From positions 10,991,594 to 11,055,593 of the forward strand of contig NC_048549.1 in the NCBI RefSeq assembly GCF_902806685.2: a stretch of DNA of 64,000 nt, in the 5' to 3' direction. The notes below the pieces were generated by a model. That model saw only the letters and a list, made by a program, of their open reading frames with translations. It was not told the DNA's origin and searched no databases. Below, in pieces: positions 9,933 to 20,687 of this stretch (positions are counted from its first letter, which is position 1; each line of letters starts with the position of its first letter). This DNA is from Maniola hyperantus. Its lineage: Eukaryota; Arthropoda; Insecta; Lepidoptera; Nymphalidae. The translations under genes were made by a program, and so were the position numbers.

Positions 9933-10361
9933 CCTGTAGCATATTATATTGAAATTTGTTAGAATGTATTGAAATTGAATAGATAGGTGGGTACTCTAGT
10001 TTTGAAGTTAATAACAATATGAACACGCACATGTAGGTACGAGCAGGTAATGTATATTATATTGTAACGAACATGTTCTACAAGTAGAGGGTTTCTTAAC
10101 TTTGGAGAAACTCTCAAACTTAACAGTGTCAAATTGAAAGTTTATCGAATCTCAATGTGCACATTTTGAATAGATGTAGGTACATTGTGTAAAGCTTTAT
10201 TATAAAATGTTGTAGCCTGTCTATACTCTATACAAGGGGAGAAGTTACGACTTCCAAAAAGGAGGTGGTTCTCAATTCAGCCCGTTTTTTAATTGTATGT
10301 ACACCGATTTTTCCGAGTTTTCTGGACCGATTTGTATTATTTTAATCAACAGAGGAAGCTT

Positions 10362-10615
10362 CCGTGGTAGTCCGTCGTACAAGAAACAACACTTTTAATT
10401 GTTTATTTTTATTTTCATGGCAACCGTTTTGAAATTTTTATTATTTGTTGTTATAGCGGCAAAAGAAACACGCATTCTGTGAAAATTACAGCTCTCTACC
10501 AATTAGATACGGTTCATGAGATACACCAACTCGGTAACAGACAGACGGACGGAAGGAAGAAAAGCGGAGGTTTAGTAATATGGTCCCGTTGGCACCCTTC
10601 GGGTACGGAACCCTG
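10362..10615 (+). repeat. GGTTCCGT element, type 1
   Basis: It contains TTTGTTGTTATAGCGGCAAA, TTACAGCTCTCTACC, a GACAGACGGACGG stretch, TTTAGTAATATGGTCCCGTT and the end GGGTACGGAACCCT. The outer left end is eroded. Confidence 0.7.
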
Positions 10616-10658
10616 AAATGATGAATGCTCGTACCGTTTTACTTTATTTCTGTAGTCT

Positions 10659-10912
10659 CACTTGGCCGGTTTTTTGTGATGTAATCACTAATTCACGGTT
10701 TTCTGATTTTTTCTTTAATTCGTGCTTTTTTCTTATAAGGTGGTTATAAGACCTAATACCCACCTGCCAAATTTCATGATTCTAATTTTCTAGGTCAACG
10801 GAATGTACCCGATAGGTTTCGATTCCCTTTTCTTGACAAACACGACAGACAACGAAGTGATCCTATAAGGGTTTCTTTTTTCCTTTTGAGGTACGGAACC
10901 CTGAAATGGACG
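10659..10912 (+). repeat. GGTTCCGT element, type 2, rearranged left end
   Basis: The left end reads ACTTGGCCGGTTTTTT, the inverse of the usual start AAAAAACCGGCCAAGT, and is followed directly by the type 2 body (GTGATGTAA..CTAATTCACGG, CCTACCAATTTC-like stretch, AGTGATCCTATAAGGGTT) and GAGGTACGGAACCCT. Confidence 0.6.
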
Positions 10913-11253
10913 AATGCTCGGTGGAAGTTCGTACACACATGTTAATTTATTTATTTTTATTTATTATTATTAAACTTATAAAAATTACATTTTATTACTG
11001 CTACATTCAGTGCCACAAAACCACAGTCGGTTTTACTGAGCACTGTGTTAACTTAATATAGTAAGTATAATATAATATAACTATAAAACTAATACATAAT
11101 ATGATCACAAATAGGTAGGTAGTAGGCACAATCAGCAACAAAGCCCGGCCCGCACCCGTCCATAGTCGCTTGTACTGATGGCGGGCGCAAATCTAGCCCT
11201 GCCGCTGACTGTACATATTAAACTTAAGCTAGTGAGTAGGTAAGAATAAAATT

Positions 11254-11451
11254 ATGGCAAATATTTCACGTCCGAGGACTGGCCCTCGCAATAGAAAGGT
11301 TCGGAACACGTATCTTGTTTCCATACACTGGATTCAATATGCGTCTATCGACAGAGCGGACGTGCCCCGGAAATCGACAAGAACTTCCAAAAAACTGCCT
11401 AAGGGGTACCGTCGTAAACAAAGTAAAAAGAGAACACGGGAAATGTAAACA
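11254..11451 (+). repeat. Degenerate dispersed repeat (GGAACACGTATC type)
   Basis: An open frame of 64 codons here resembles the translation of a segment at 14596-14830 on the other strand: both have the nucleotide phrase TTGGAACACGTATC-like, then ATTCAATATGC and a run of basic codons. The coding meaning is unclear; the similarity is that of two diverged copies of one repeat. Confidence 0.45.
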
Positions 11452-11482
11452 TATAAACTCGTAATATTGACGTGTATTTCCT

Positions 11483-11690
11483 ACTAGCTGATGCCCGCGA
11501 CTTCGTCCGCGTGATATTAGGTTTTTAAAAATCCCATGGAAACTCTTTGATTTTACTGTATAAAAAGTAGCCTATGTCACTCTCCAGGTCTATATACCTA
11601 CCCATGCGAAAAATCACGTCAATCCGTTGTACCGTTGCGACGTGATTGAAGAACAAACCAACAAACAAACACACTTTCGCATTTATAATA
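11483..11690 (-). repeat. Family B element, full length
   Basis: It runs from ACTAGCTGATGCCCGCGACT to a (CAAA)n-like stretch and TTTCGCATTTATAATA. The body contains AAAATCACGTCAATCCGTTG and ACGTGATTGAAG. Confidence 0.8.
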
Positions 11691-11921
11691 GGTAAGAGTA
11701 CTGATTTCGTATTTTGCTCTTAATAACGTTATATATTTTGTAAATATTATAAACTAAATCGCCTAAAATTTGACGACGAGCAGATGTTTTAATGAGATAT
11801 CTCCTGGCAATAAGACTTGAGACGATGCAGTCTACTAATAAATCTTACTAATTGTAAAGATACTTGCCAACGTAGAAGAAGTATACACTTGTAAAGCCAT
11901 GTAATATCCACGTAATCTTAT

Positions 11922-12145
11922 GAAAGTTCATAAATCTACTTCGTCTCAACTTCTCAATAATATCCAAGGAATATAAAGCTTAAATGTCATTGTTAGTGTA
12001 GGACAAAACACGTCAACAGATCAGCGAGGGCCACGTCCACGTCCCATGGGGGCTATTCCCCCCCCCCCCTCCCCCTATTGTTCTTGTACACTAACAATGT
12101 TCTTAATACTTTACACTAGGGTCGACAAATAGGGACAAAAAAAAC
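11922..12145 (+). repeat. Tandem duplication, copy 1 (poly-C containing)
   Basis: Shares GTTCATAAA.CTACTTCG, GGAATATAAAGCTTAAATGT, AGTGTAGGACAAAAC and TTCTTGTACAC.AACAATGT with 12190-12470. It contains a C-run at about 12059-12076 that the second copy lacks. Confidence 0.75.
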
Positions 12146-12189
12146 CAGTCAAGTGCGACTCAGGCTCGCACACGACGCTTGTGATATGA

Positions 12190-12470
12190 GGACAGTTCAT
12201 AAACCTACTTCGTTCCAACATCCAAATAATCGCACCCACGCCACGCCACGGACGGAATATAAAGCTTAAATGTCATAGTGTAGGACAAAACGCGTCACCA
12301 GATCAGCGGGGGGCGTAATTAAAAGAAAAATAAGTGCTATTCATAAACGTCCAGCGGAATAGCCGGGTCGCGGCGGTATTACGTGCCACCAGCCAGCCCC
12401 GATCCCCGCTTGTTCTTGTACACAAACAATGTTCTTAATACTTAACCCTAGGGTTGACAAAATAAGGAAA
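12190..12470 (+). repeat. Tandem duplication, copy 2
   Basis: Second copy of 11922-12145, diverged, with about 60 bp of extra GC-richer sequence (AGCGGAATAGCCGGGTCGCG region) before the TTCTTGTACAC block. Confidence 0.75.
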
Positions 12471-12564
12471 ACAAGCAAATAATGTCATTTCTCGTTCAAA
12501 GAGCTACATTGTAATATGGGCATTTGAAAGTAGTTTCGATAACTGCAAAGTGTCGCTACTAGAT

Positions 12565-12703
12565 CGCATTAAACAGTCGCTTCAGTACTGAGTTAACATA
12601 CATATCACTAATTTCGTCACTGGCAGTAAGCGAGACCGTGGCCGAATGGTCAAGGCATCGGATGCGAACCCAGAAGATGCAGGTTCGATTCCTGCCGGTC
12701 ACG
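12565..12703 (+). repeat. tRNA-like dispersed repeat, copy 1
   Basis: The tRNA-like part (12634-12703) has an A box-like TGGCCGAATGG and a perfect B box GGTTCGATTCC with a 5-bp T stem GCAGG/CCTGC. The D arm resembles insect tRNA-Arg. The acceptor stem is only GACCG/CGGTC, and the anticodon stem is mispaired, so this is not a functional tRNA. About 70 bp upstream (AACAGTCGCTTCAGTACTGA, GTCACTGGCAG.AAGCGA) are shared with an inverted copy at 41092-41230. The sequences diverge downstream of the tRNA part. Confidence 0.7.
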
Positions 12704-12954
12704 CAATTTTTGATATGTATTTAAAATTATTTAGTAATTTCCTTGAAGTGTAGGTAAACACTAAAAAATTATAAAAAAAATAAGGATCGAAAACACAAAA
12801 GAAAAAAGTTGAAGAATACTAATGGCTACTTATCTTACTTTTGGAAGTAAGATAAGTAACGATTAGTAAGACTCTCTTTCTTCTTCTTTAGATAATATTT
12901 CCTTACCAAAACACATTTATAATATTTTGGACTTTGAATTGTTTTTATTGTAAA

Positions 12955-13172
12955 ACTAGCTTATGACCGCGACTTCGTCTACGTAGACTACACTTTCAAA
13001 CCTTTGTTTTACCCCTTTAGGGTTTGCATTTTGAAAAATCCTTTCTTAGTGGATGCGTCATACGTCATCTGCATGCCAAATTTCAGCCCGATCCGTCTAG
13101 AAGTTTGAGCTGTGCGTTGATAAGATCAGTCAGTCAGCCACTCAGTCAGTCACCTTTTCCTTTTATATGTGT
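12955..13172 (-). repeat. Family C element, full length, diverged
   Basis: It runs from ACTAGCTTATGACCGCGACT through GCCAAATTTCAGCCCGATCC to a CAGTCAGTCAG run and CCTTTTCCTTTTATA. Confidence 0.8.
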
Positions 13173-13561
13173 TTTATATATACATACATAGATGTACTTA
13201 CTATTTGTTTGGAACGATTAGTAATAAATCATCAAAACCAAGAATACTCTGCCGACTTCAAAGTCGCAAAGATTTTTAAGAGATAGAGATTCGAGAACCA
13301 GTACTTTTCAGGTACAGAAGACTAACTCTGCAAAGACGTTTAAATAAAAAGTGACTCTTGTTACGACACAATACAGTGTAAACCAGCTCACACAGGCATT
13401 ACGGTCTAAAATTACCAAACACCACTCTATTTCACGTAAAGTCTTATCCCTTGTATCTCTCTCTTCTGAGATATCTCCAATAAGATAAGCCGACGAAGGA
13501 GCCCGCTGTCGTAGGTATAATATATGCCTTGGGTCACTTGACCAAGTGAGCCTGGCCTGGT

Positions 13562-13676
13562 AATACTGGGAACGGCGTTCCGAACCTGTGGTAAATTAAA
13601 ACTACCTGACTATTCATAAACACTTGTAAAAAGTTTACATGAATAAAAAAACATTCTATTCTATTCTATTCTATAA
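13562..13676 (+). repeat. Jockey-like LINE 3' end with (TTCTA)n tail
   Basis: GGAACGGCGTTCCGAACCTG is followed by GTAAATTAAAACTACC, CACTTGTAAAAAGT and a (TTCTA)n tail. This is homologous to 54048-54301. Confidence 0.65.
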
Positions 13677-14023
13677 TAAACCTTGCCACTTGACAACCCT
13701 AACTCGCGCTCACGCGGGTCAAAGTTATATGGTCAAAGACGGTTTATCATGGAGGCCCGTTTAATCTGGCTCTTAGGTCGGCCGTCGGAACGGGAGGTGA
13801 GGTTTACTTTACGCCAACGCGGTTGATTTAAGTGGTCACAGGATATCACGACGGACACTTATGAGCTACTAACGTCTGCAATGAGTGGTGTAATGATTAT
13901 TGCGCACAGTGATTCATTGCGCGTGCCGGGGATTAAGACGTCATCCGTCACGCTGAGATCATTACAAGGCTATGTGGATAGGAACCGTGTAAATCCTTGG
14001 GGTTAGTTGGATTTACTTGTATT

Positions 14024-14195
14024 GTTATATAGCTCAACCGGTAAAAGAGTGGACTGAAAACCGAAAGGTCGACGGTTCAAACCCCGCCCGTTGCACTATT
14101 TGTCGTACCTACTCCTAGCACAAGCCTGACGCTTAGTTGGAGAGGAAAGGGGAATATTAGTCATTTAAAATGGCTAATATTCTTTAACAAAATAA
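14024..14195 (+). mobile_element. Phe-tRNA-like SINE, copy 1 (5'-truncated)
   Basis: A box-like TAGCTCAACCGGTA, the anticodon-loop-like CTGAAAA (GAA, Phe) and B box GGTTCAAACCC are followed by a conserved non-tRNA body (TACTCCTAGCACAAGC, GACGCTTAGTTGGAGAGGAA) and an A-rich end. The first bases of the tRNA head are replaced. It is a pol III-type retroposon, not a tRNA gene. Confidence 0.85.
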
Positions 14196-14238
14196 AAAAA
14201 TGTAATGGAGTTAAGGAAATTAAAACTTTCCAGATTGT

Positions 14239-14460
14239 TAATGCGAAAGTGTGTTTGTTTGTTGGTTTGTTGGTTTGTCCTTCAATCACGTCGCAATGAT
14301 GCAACGGATTGACGTAATTTTTTGCATGGGTATATAGATATATGGGATAAAGACCTGGAGACTTAAATAGGCTACTTTTTATCCCGGAAAATCAAAGAGT
14401 TCCGACGGGATTTTTAAAAAACCTAATTCCACGCGGACGAAGTCGCGGGCATCAGCTAGT
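14239..14460 (+). repeat. Family B element, full length
   Basis: It runs from ATGCGAAAGTGTGTTTGTTT, through TGACGTAATTTTTTGCATGG and ATCCCGGAAAATCAAAGAGT, to ATCAGCTAGT. Confidence 0.85.
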
Positions 14461-14595
14461 AATTTATATATATGATGCCCACTACCAGTACCGTTGCCAG
14501 TACCAGTGCCAGTACCGTCGCCAACGCAAGCACGTTGCAAGACGTCACTTAGCCAGGTTCGCAGATATTTCCGATGGGTTGTACCTACCTAGTAC

Positions 14596-14830
14596 CTAAT
14601 ACCTAATAATAAAAGTAGCCAGATAAGAATTCCTCCTCTTAAAACTTGGAGTGTCCGTTAACTCGTAATCACATTCCCTTTGTGTCCGCCCCGAACGTTG
14701 TTTACAACTTGCTACTTTTTCCCTTTCACAGTATTTCAAAAGTTCTGGCGAGTTCCGGCTCACGTCCATCCCATCGATAAGAGCATACTGAATACCGTGC
14801 AGGAACAAGCGAACAGGATACGTGTTCCAA
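14596..14830 (-). repeat. Degenerate dispersed repeat (GGAACACGTATC type), second copy
   Basis: Read on the minus strand it has TGGAACACGTATCCTGTT, GTATTCAGTATGC and GGACACAAAGGGAATG, aligning with 11254-11451 on the plus strand. Confidence 0.45.
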
Positions 14831-15164
14831 ACACTTATTCAATTTCCAACTAGACTGCTCGCTATGAACTTGTGAGTTGTGTGACTGAAATGTGTAGGAC
14901 TAAATACTTTTGTCGATATTGGCTAATAATTCTTCGACCCCCCCGCCCGATAAAAGGCGCCCTAAGCACGTCCTTAACGATCCCGACGAACAAATCATGA
15001 CCGACAATGCTCCCTATCTCGTAGGGCTACAAGTCAACCTGCGGACTAACCAGTAGTCCAACAACTCCACCCATCCCAACATCATCCTAAGCCGTGGTCC
15101 GAGCCTCACAGGCGCCCTTAGGAGGACGTTGCCCCCCGACCGCGACCTCTCGAATTATTTCTTC

Positions 15165-15185
15165 GCGCCCCCCCCCCCCCCCCCC
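15165..15185. repeat. Poly-C tract
   Basis: A run of C about 19 bases long, interrupted at most at its ends. Similar shorter tracts occur at about 12059-12076 and 24110-24121. Confidence 0.9.
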
Positions 15186-15265
15186 AAAGTCTAGGTTAGT
15201 CTAATCTATACCCACAATATCATTTTACAAGCGGCAGATCCTAACTAGGCCATATTCGGCCTTTT

Positions 15266-15477
15266 TAAGTAATTAAATATCACTAGCTTTAACGGTGAAG
15301 GAAAACATCGTTAGGAAACCTGCATCCCTGAGAGTTCTCTATAATGTTCGCAAAGGTGTGTGAAGTTTACCAATCCGCACATGGCCAGCGTGGTAGACTA
15401 TGCCCAAACCCTTTTCACTCTGAGAGGAGACCCGTCCTCAGTAGTGAGCCGGCGATCGGTTGATCATGATGATGACA
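15266..15477 (+). mobile_element. SINE with RTE-like GAT tail, 5'-truncated
   Basis: The body AAATATCAC.AGCTTTAACGG, GAAACCTGCAT, TGAGAGTTCTCTATAATGTT, CATGGCCAGCGTGGTAGACT, and the end GGTTGATCATGATGATGAC recur at 34.0, 39.3 and 47.45 kb. The copy at 47.45 kb retains a tRNA-like B box at its head. Confidence 0.75.
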
Positions 15478-15721
15478 CGAATCTCGGAAGAAATTGTGGT
15501 GTGTATGAAAACTAGCGCGAATGTAACTTTTATATTCCTCCTTTAATGAGAAAGGCAGCCTGTCTTCCAGCGGGATATAAGTGGCCTCTTACTTATTCAT
15601 GAAACTTTTATTTTGCATTTTTGCAGTTTCTTCGCGAAAAGCCAAATAAATAACTCGACCCTTAAGTTAGCAAGCACTGTCAAATATTCCAACGCCCTAT
15701 ATGATTGTTCACTGTACCTAC

Positions 15722-15942
15722 ATCTAAATATATAAAAGGAAAAGGTGACTGACTGATTGACTGACTAATCTATCAATGCACAGCTCAAGTTACTGGACGG
15801 ATCCAGCTGAAATTTGGCACACAGATAGCTATTATAGGCATCCGCTAAGAAAGGATTTTTGAATATTCAACCCCTAAGGGGGTGAAATATGGGTTTGAAA
15901 TTTTTGTAGTCCACGCGGACGAAGTCGCGAGCATAAGCTAGT
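15722..15942 (+). repeat. Family C element, full length
   Basis: It runs from ATCTAAATATATAAAAGGAA with a GACTGACTGA run to GCGAGCATAAGCTAGT. Confidence 0.85.
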
Positions 15943-16660
15943 AATATATGGGTGTGTTTCCACTGAAGAAGAGACGACTGGAGTGGAATGGAAACCTGCA
16001 GAAATATACCGATAATACTTTTGATGACATGATAATTTTACCACAAAATCTCTCAATGATATTTATTATTTATCACGGAATCTCTCATTGATCGAAACGT
16101 AGTCTGCGCTCTACTCCGCTCGTCACCACTTCAATCGAAACGCACTTTTATTATTATTTAGTAGGTAGGTACTCTTAGTACAAGTTCGCATAGCTCGACA
16201 AAGCTAACTTTCGAATATATTATATAATATAATGTCCTCCTCCCGACCGAACTTCGGGTACGGCCGTCAGTCTCAATAGAGATTAGTTAAACGCGCGGAA
16301 GGTGTTATAGTGCACAAGTGTTTGCGCAAAGCAGGTGCACTCTCTATACCTTCTCTCTCATAGCCCAATGAGACGGAAACCCGACACGACCAGAGAGAGA
16401 TCAGGCGCAGGACCGACAGCTTTACGTGCTCTCTGAGGATAATATATTATTACAATATAGTGTCTGAGTGAAATGGTTCTAAAGCCCTTTTTGTTTTAAC
16501 GGTCGAGCGTGCATCTACAATTTTTAAAATTCTGATTTAAAGAGCTGAGTCACTGGTGTGACTATGTGGCTCTCGTAAGTCTACATAATATTATCCAAAC
16601 ACTTAAAATAGGATCTAAAAACCACTTATTTACTAAATTATTTCTACGACTTATGATATG

Positions 16661-16950
16661 AAATTAAAAAAAGACATTTTGAGTGTAAGGCTTCTAAACA
16701 ATAAATTTTAAGTTCATTACTGTAACGTTATTGTTCGAAATCTATGAACGTTGTCGAGATGTAAAAACTCGTAATAAGGGTACAGGTAAATAACCGAGTA
16801 ATGTTATGAAATTAAAAAGACATATTGAATGTAAGGCTTTAAAACAATAAATTTTAAGTTCATTACTCTGACGTTATTGTTAAAAATCTATGAACGTTGT
16901 CGAGATGTAAAAACAAGATGAGATAAGGGTACAGGTAAATAACCGAGTAT
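16661..16950 (+). repeat. Tandem duplication, two 148-bp units
   Basis: AAATTAAAAAAAGACAT at 16661 recurs at 16809. Both units carry ATAAATTTTAAGTTCATTAC, ATCTATGAACGTTGTCGAGA and GGGTACAGGTAAATAACCGA. Divergence is low, so the duplication is relatively young. Confidence 0.9.
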
Positions 16951-17530
16951 TTTCCGCAGTAGTTTTGTACACTATTTCATCCAAGGGTTAATATCGCGAA
17001 GGTGCTATAAAAATATGGGAGCCCGAGTCTCTGGGGGCGCGGAAATTTATGGGTATCAATCCGACGTGGGATGATGAATTGGAAAATAATGCGCGAATAA
17101 TATGAACACCCTTGAATATTATATGTTCTGGCTGACGCAGGGCGGAGGAAAAAAGATTGTTGTATGAAATAATATACCTACCTATGTTGCTTTTTTTACA
17201 TGCTTGCTTTTAGCAGTGAAATAGTGAGCTTGTAGCTTCTCTCGGTGAAAATGTAAATCGTCTTTATTCCCTATCCCGTGAGAATTTTGGAAAATCTGGC
17301 CTTATTCTTGTCGACGTTATAAAGGGAAACTGTACACAATGTCAGCTTTCTAGATTCAAGGGTTTGGGCTGGGTAGTATACGACAGCCCGTGAGTGAGGG
17401 CTTTTCTTTTGACCCGACTGCGCTGAAGCTCAAAGGAGGGTCATGTGTTTGACCTGTATGTATTATAATATAGTATGTATTAATTATTATAAGTACAAAC
17501 TATAAGAATTTATTCTTCGCAATACATCCA

Positions 17531-17767
17531 TACTAATAATATTATAAATGCGAAAGTGTGTCTGTCCGTCTGTCTGTCTGCTAGCCTTTCACGGCCCATC
17601 CGTTCAACCCATTTTGATGAAATTTGGTACAGATATAGCTTGCATACCGGGGAAGGACATAGGCTAATTTTTATCACGAAAAATCAATCTCGATTCTCGT
17701 GGGAAGAGTTCCCACGAGATTTTCAAAAACCGAAATCCACCCGGACGAAATTGCGGGCATCATCTCA
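17531..17767 (+). repeat. Family A element, full length
   Basis: It runs from ATTATAAATGCGAAAGTGTG and a (CTGT)n run, through ACGGCCCATCCGTTCAACCC, to GCGGGCATCATCT. It has a short internal self-complementary insertion around TCGTGGGAAGAGTTCCCACGA. Confidence 0.85.
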
Positions 17768-17932
17768 TATAACATAACAGAACCGCCAGGATAAATAACC
17801 AGAAAACAAGATGACACAAAATCTTTCAGGTGAAAAAAAAAACACCTATACGCAACCTTAAAATTCATCAATTATTTCAGACAACAATTGTACCGTCCAA
17901 AAAAAGCTTCATGTCGATGGATGGCTCAGAAT

Positions 17933-17944
17933 TGGCGCAGTCGG
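17933..17944 (+). other. tRNA-Ser-type primer-binding site (candidate LTR-element relic)
   Basis: TGGCGCAGTCGG is the exact complement of the 3' end (with CCA) of insect tRNA-Ser, the primer used by many gypsy-group LTR retrotransposons, and is preceded by CAGAAT. A 12-base exact match is expected by chance about 0.008 times in this window on both strands under uniform composition. No paired LTR, gag, pol or polypurine tract was seen, so this is only a candidate relic. Confidence 0.4.
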
Positions 17945-18099
17945 TTTGTGGGTCAAGAATACTTCGAGCTGCAATGTCAAAACAACCGCGACGATTGCCA
18001 ACATTCTTTGAAGGGCGGCCCGAGGGTACTCGGTGAATTTCTCACCACGTTTCGAGCTTAATTTTACCCAACAGACCTCTAGTAATAAAATGGCGAGGG

Positions 18100-18307
18100 G
18101 TGAATTTAGATAATGTTGTACTTCACATTACAGAAGACTTGCAGAACAATGCAAATGCACCATTTGAAAGTGAAATAATATATTACGGAAGTGAAATAAC
18201 AGCAATCCTATTACAATTTGACTCCCAAGAGTTGAGTCGAAATCGCTTTTGCAATGTGACAAAACGGCTAAATTGTGGAACTATGGAGCATGAGCATTAA
18301 CAATAAA
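18100..18307 (+). other. Unrecognised short ORF followed by AATAAA
   Basis: The frame is open across this stretch, encodes about 66 codons (from 18100) including VVLHITEDLQNN and QFDSQELSRN, stops at 18298-18300, and is followed at once by AATAAA at 18302-18307. It lies ~160 bp after the tRNA-Ser-type site. I do not recognise the protein. It could be a remnant of the same retroelement or a chance ORF. Confidence 0.3.
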
Positions 18308-18354
18308 TAAAAGGCCTGTTGCGATGTGGTTTTATTTGAGTTCCCCACGTCCTG

Positions 18355-19615
18355 TGGCTTACAGTAATCCCCGGGTCCCTCCACGTAGCGCGCTGTTTTA
18401 TTTGATTACCGGCTAGCCCCAGGGGCGACCACGATTTCGCAGGGCCCTGAAATGTTTGCGATTGTAGTGGCGTCATTTTTTGTATTTTTTTAGAAACGGC
18501 GTTTGTTAATTTTTAATCTTGTTTCGAGCGTTTGTAAAAAATGCTTCATATTTCAGTGTTTAAAATATTTTGATCATTTATCTATGTTGAATAAACAAAT
18601 AGTCAGTGTGTGATAACCAGTAGAAAAACAGTTTGATAGGTAAATAATTATCATTACCAAACTTAGTAAAATATAAGGAAAGTACAAAATATTGCAGAGT
18701 GTATTTTGATCTGTGGCTTACAGTAATCCCCGGGTCCCTCCACGTAACAGCGCTGTTTTATTTGATTACTGGCTAGCCCCAGGGGCGGCCACAATTTCGC
18801 AGGGCCCTGACATGTTTGCGATTGAGGTGGTTTAATTTTTTGTATTTTTTTAGAAACGGCGATTAGGTATTAAACCTTAATGTTGTTTCGGACATTTGTA
18901 AAAATGCTAGATATTTTTGTATTCAACATATTTTAATCATTTATCTTGTTAAATCAACAAATAGTCAGTGTGTGTTTACCAGTTTTGGTAGATAAACAGT
19001 TTGATATGTAAAATTGTTTTCACTGGTCAAGTATGAAGAAAGTACAAAACAGAAAGTGGATTTTTGAGTTTCGCATGTCCCGTAGCTTAAGTAATCCCCA
19101 GGTCCGTCCACTTCTGTTTTATTTGAAAACCAGCTAGCCCCCTGGGACTGGGCCTGTGGTAACTTCCACAATTTCACCCGCTTCTGGCATGTTTGTAATC
19201 TTACGGCTGTCATAGTGTTTTTTTTCGCAAAGTATCAATTTATTAACACGACCTTTTATTATTTTAGCTAAGCACATCTTTAATAATACTTGATGTTTTT
19301 ATACGAAGGTGAATAGTGGAGGAAGCGTCAAGATAACAAATTAGGCATAATTTTAAATAAAAAACGTTTTTCTTTAAAGTTAAAATAAAAATTTGCAAAT
19401 TTCAAAAAAATTATATTTCTTAAAGAAGCCCCGGATCCCCACTAGTCCCACTTTAGTAACATGTTTTATTTGATGACTGGTTAGTACTGTATTATGTACT
19501 TAAATATCTATGCCGGCTAGTCCCTGGGGAGACTTTCACGAATCCGCCCGGCCCTGGCCCCTAACAGGTTTGTGATTATGGTAGCAGTTTTTTCACGTAA
19601 AGTGTCATCTTCTAA
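18355..19615 (+). repeat. Tandem array of four ~360 bp units
   Basis: The anchor CCCC(G/A)GG(T/A)TCC appears at 18369, 18728, 19096 and 19429 (spacings 359, 368, 333). Units also share CTGTTTTATTTGAT.AC.GG, CTAGCCCC.GGGG, the GGGCCCTGA.ATGTTTG-like segment and a TTTTTGTATTTTTTTAGAAA tract. Units 1 and 2 are most alike; 3 and 4 are progressively diverged. Unit 4 is interrupted and ends at a family C element. Confidence 0.85.
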
Positions 19616-19833
19616 ATATATAAAAGGAAAAGGTGACTGACTGACTGACTGATCTATCAACGCATAGCTCAAACTACTGGATGGATCGGGCTGGGCATGT
19701 AGATACTCGTAGCTATTATGCCGTAGTCATCCGCTACGAAATTATTTTGGAAAACTTAACTTAAACTTAAGGGGGTAAAATAGGGTTTAAAGTTTGTGTA
19801 GTTCACGTGGACGAAGTTGTGGGCATAATCTGG
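19611..19833 (+). repeat. Family C element, full length, diverged
   Basis: TCTAAATATATAAAAGGAAA and a GACTGACTGACTGA run, ending in a decayed GGGCATAATCTGGT instead of CTAGT. Confidence 0.8.
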
Positions 19834-20065
19834 TTTAATAATAAGGATTTAGAACACTTCTATTGAACACCACAAAATTAATTCTTTTTAATTTTAAAAG
19901 GCTTGACATTTTGGTTTGAATATCAATTTGATACACTCTAGACGAAGATATTCTACATTATACATATATCACACAACGGCTTTACTCACGTGTTAAGTTA
20001 AGATAATATATGATAATGGAAATCACTCACGATAGTTTAAACGCTAAGATATTCTACTTAGACTT

Positions 20066-20231
20066 AGAGCCTCAATAGCTCAACTGGTAAAGGAGTGGAC
20101 TGAAAACCGAAAGGTCGACGGTTCAAACCCCGCCCGTTGCACTATTGTCGTACTTACTCCTAGCACAAGCCTGACGCTTAGTTGGAGAGGAAAGGGGAAT
20201 ATGAGTCATTTAACATGGCTAATATTCTTAT

Positions 20232-20264
<33 letters not shown>
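20066..20264 (+). mobile_element. Phe-tRNA-like SINE, copy 2, with (TA)n tail
   Basis: Complete tRNA-like head (GAGCCTCAATAGCTCAACTG, GGACTGAAAACCGA, GGTTCAAACCCC), then the conserved body, ending AATATTCTTA and a (TA)n run at about 20236-20263. Confidence 0.9.
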
Positions 20265-20267
<3 letters not shown>

Positions 20268-20520
20268 AAGCCAAAAAATACAGCATCGACAGTAATCTTA
20301 ACGGATTAACTCATTAAAGCTGTACTACTTACATAGTATGAGCGACCACTAACATTTCTAAAGTTCCCACTAAGCGACTCAAGTAATTAAATCAAAATGT
20401 CCCATTTCAAGAACCCTTCTGTCACTCGTATATCTTGTAAACTCTTAATTAGACAAGCTATATTATAGAATTTCAACTGTATAAGGTTGTAGGTTGCTAT
20501 AAAACGCAACTTTTAAAGGC

Positions 20521-20668
20521 AGTTAGCTCATTCCCGCAACTTCGTCCGCATGGACTAAGTAGATACACGAATTTCAAACAACCATTTTACCTCATTCGGG
20601 CTGTATTTACAAAAATCTTCTTAGCGGATGTCTACGTCGTAATAATAGCTATCTGCATGCCAAATTCA
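20521..20668 (-). repeat. Family C element, 3' half
   Basis: AGTTAGCTCATTCCCGCAAC, then a decayed body to CTGCATGCCAAATTC. The microsatellite end is missing. Confidence 0.65.
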
Positions 20669-20687
20669 AATTACCTTTATATCGAAA

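Noticed and set aside
12634..12703. tRNA-like sequence as a functional tRNA gene
   Set aside because: The acceptor stem is too short, the anticodon stem is mispaired, and there is a second decayed copy with shared flank. It is a repeat.
20066..20145. Phe-tRNA-like sequence as a functional tRNA-Phe gene
   Set aside because: Three copies share ~90 bp of the same non-tRNA body and end in A-rich or TA tails, so it is a SINE. The acceptor stem does not pair.
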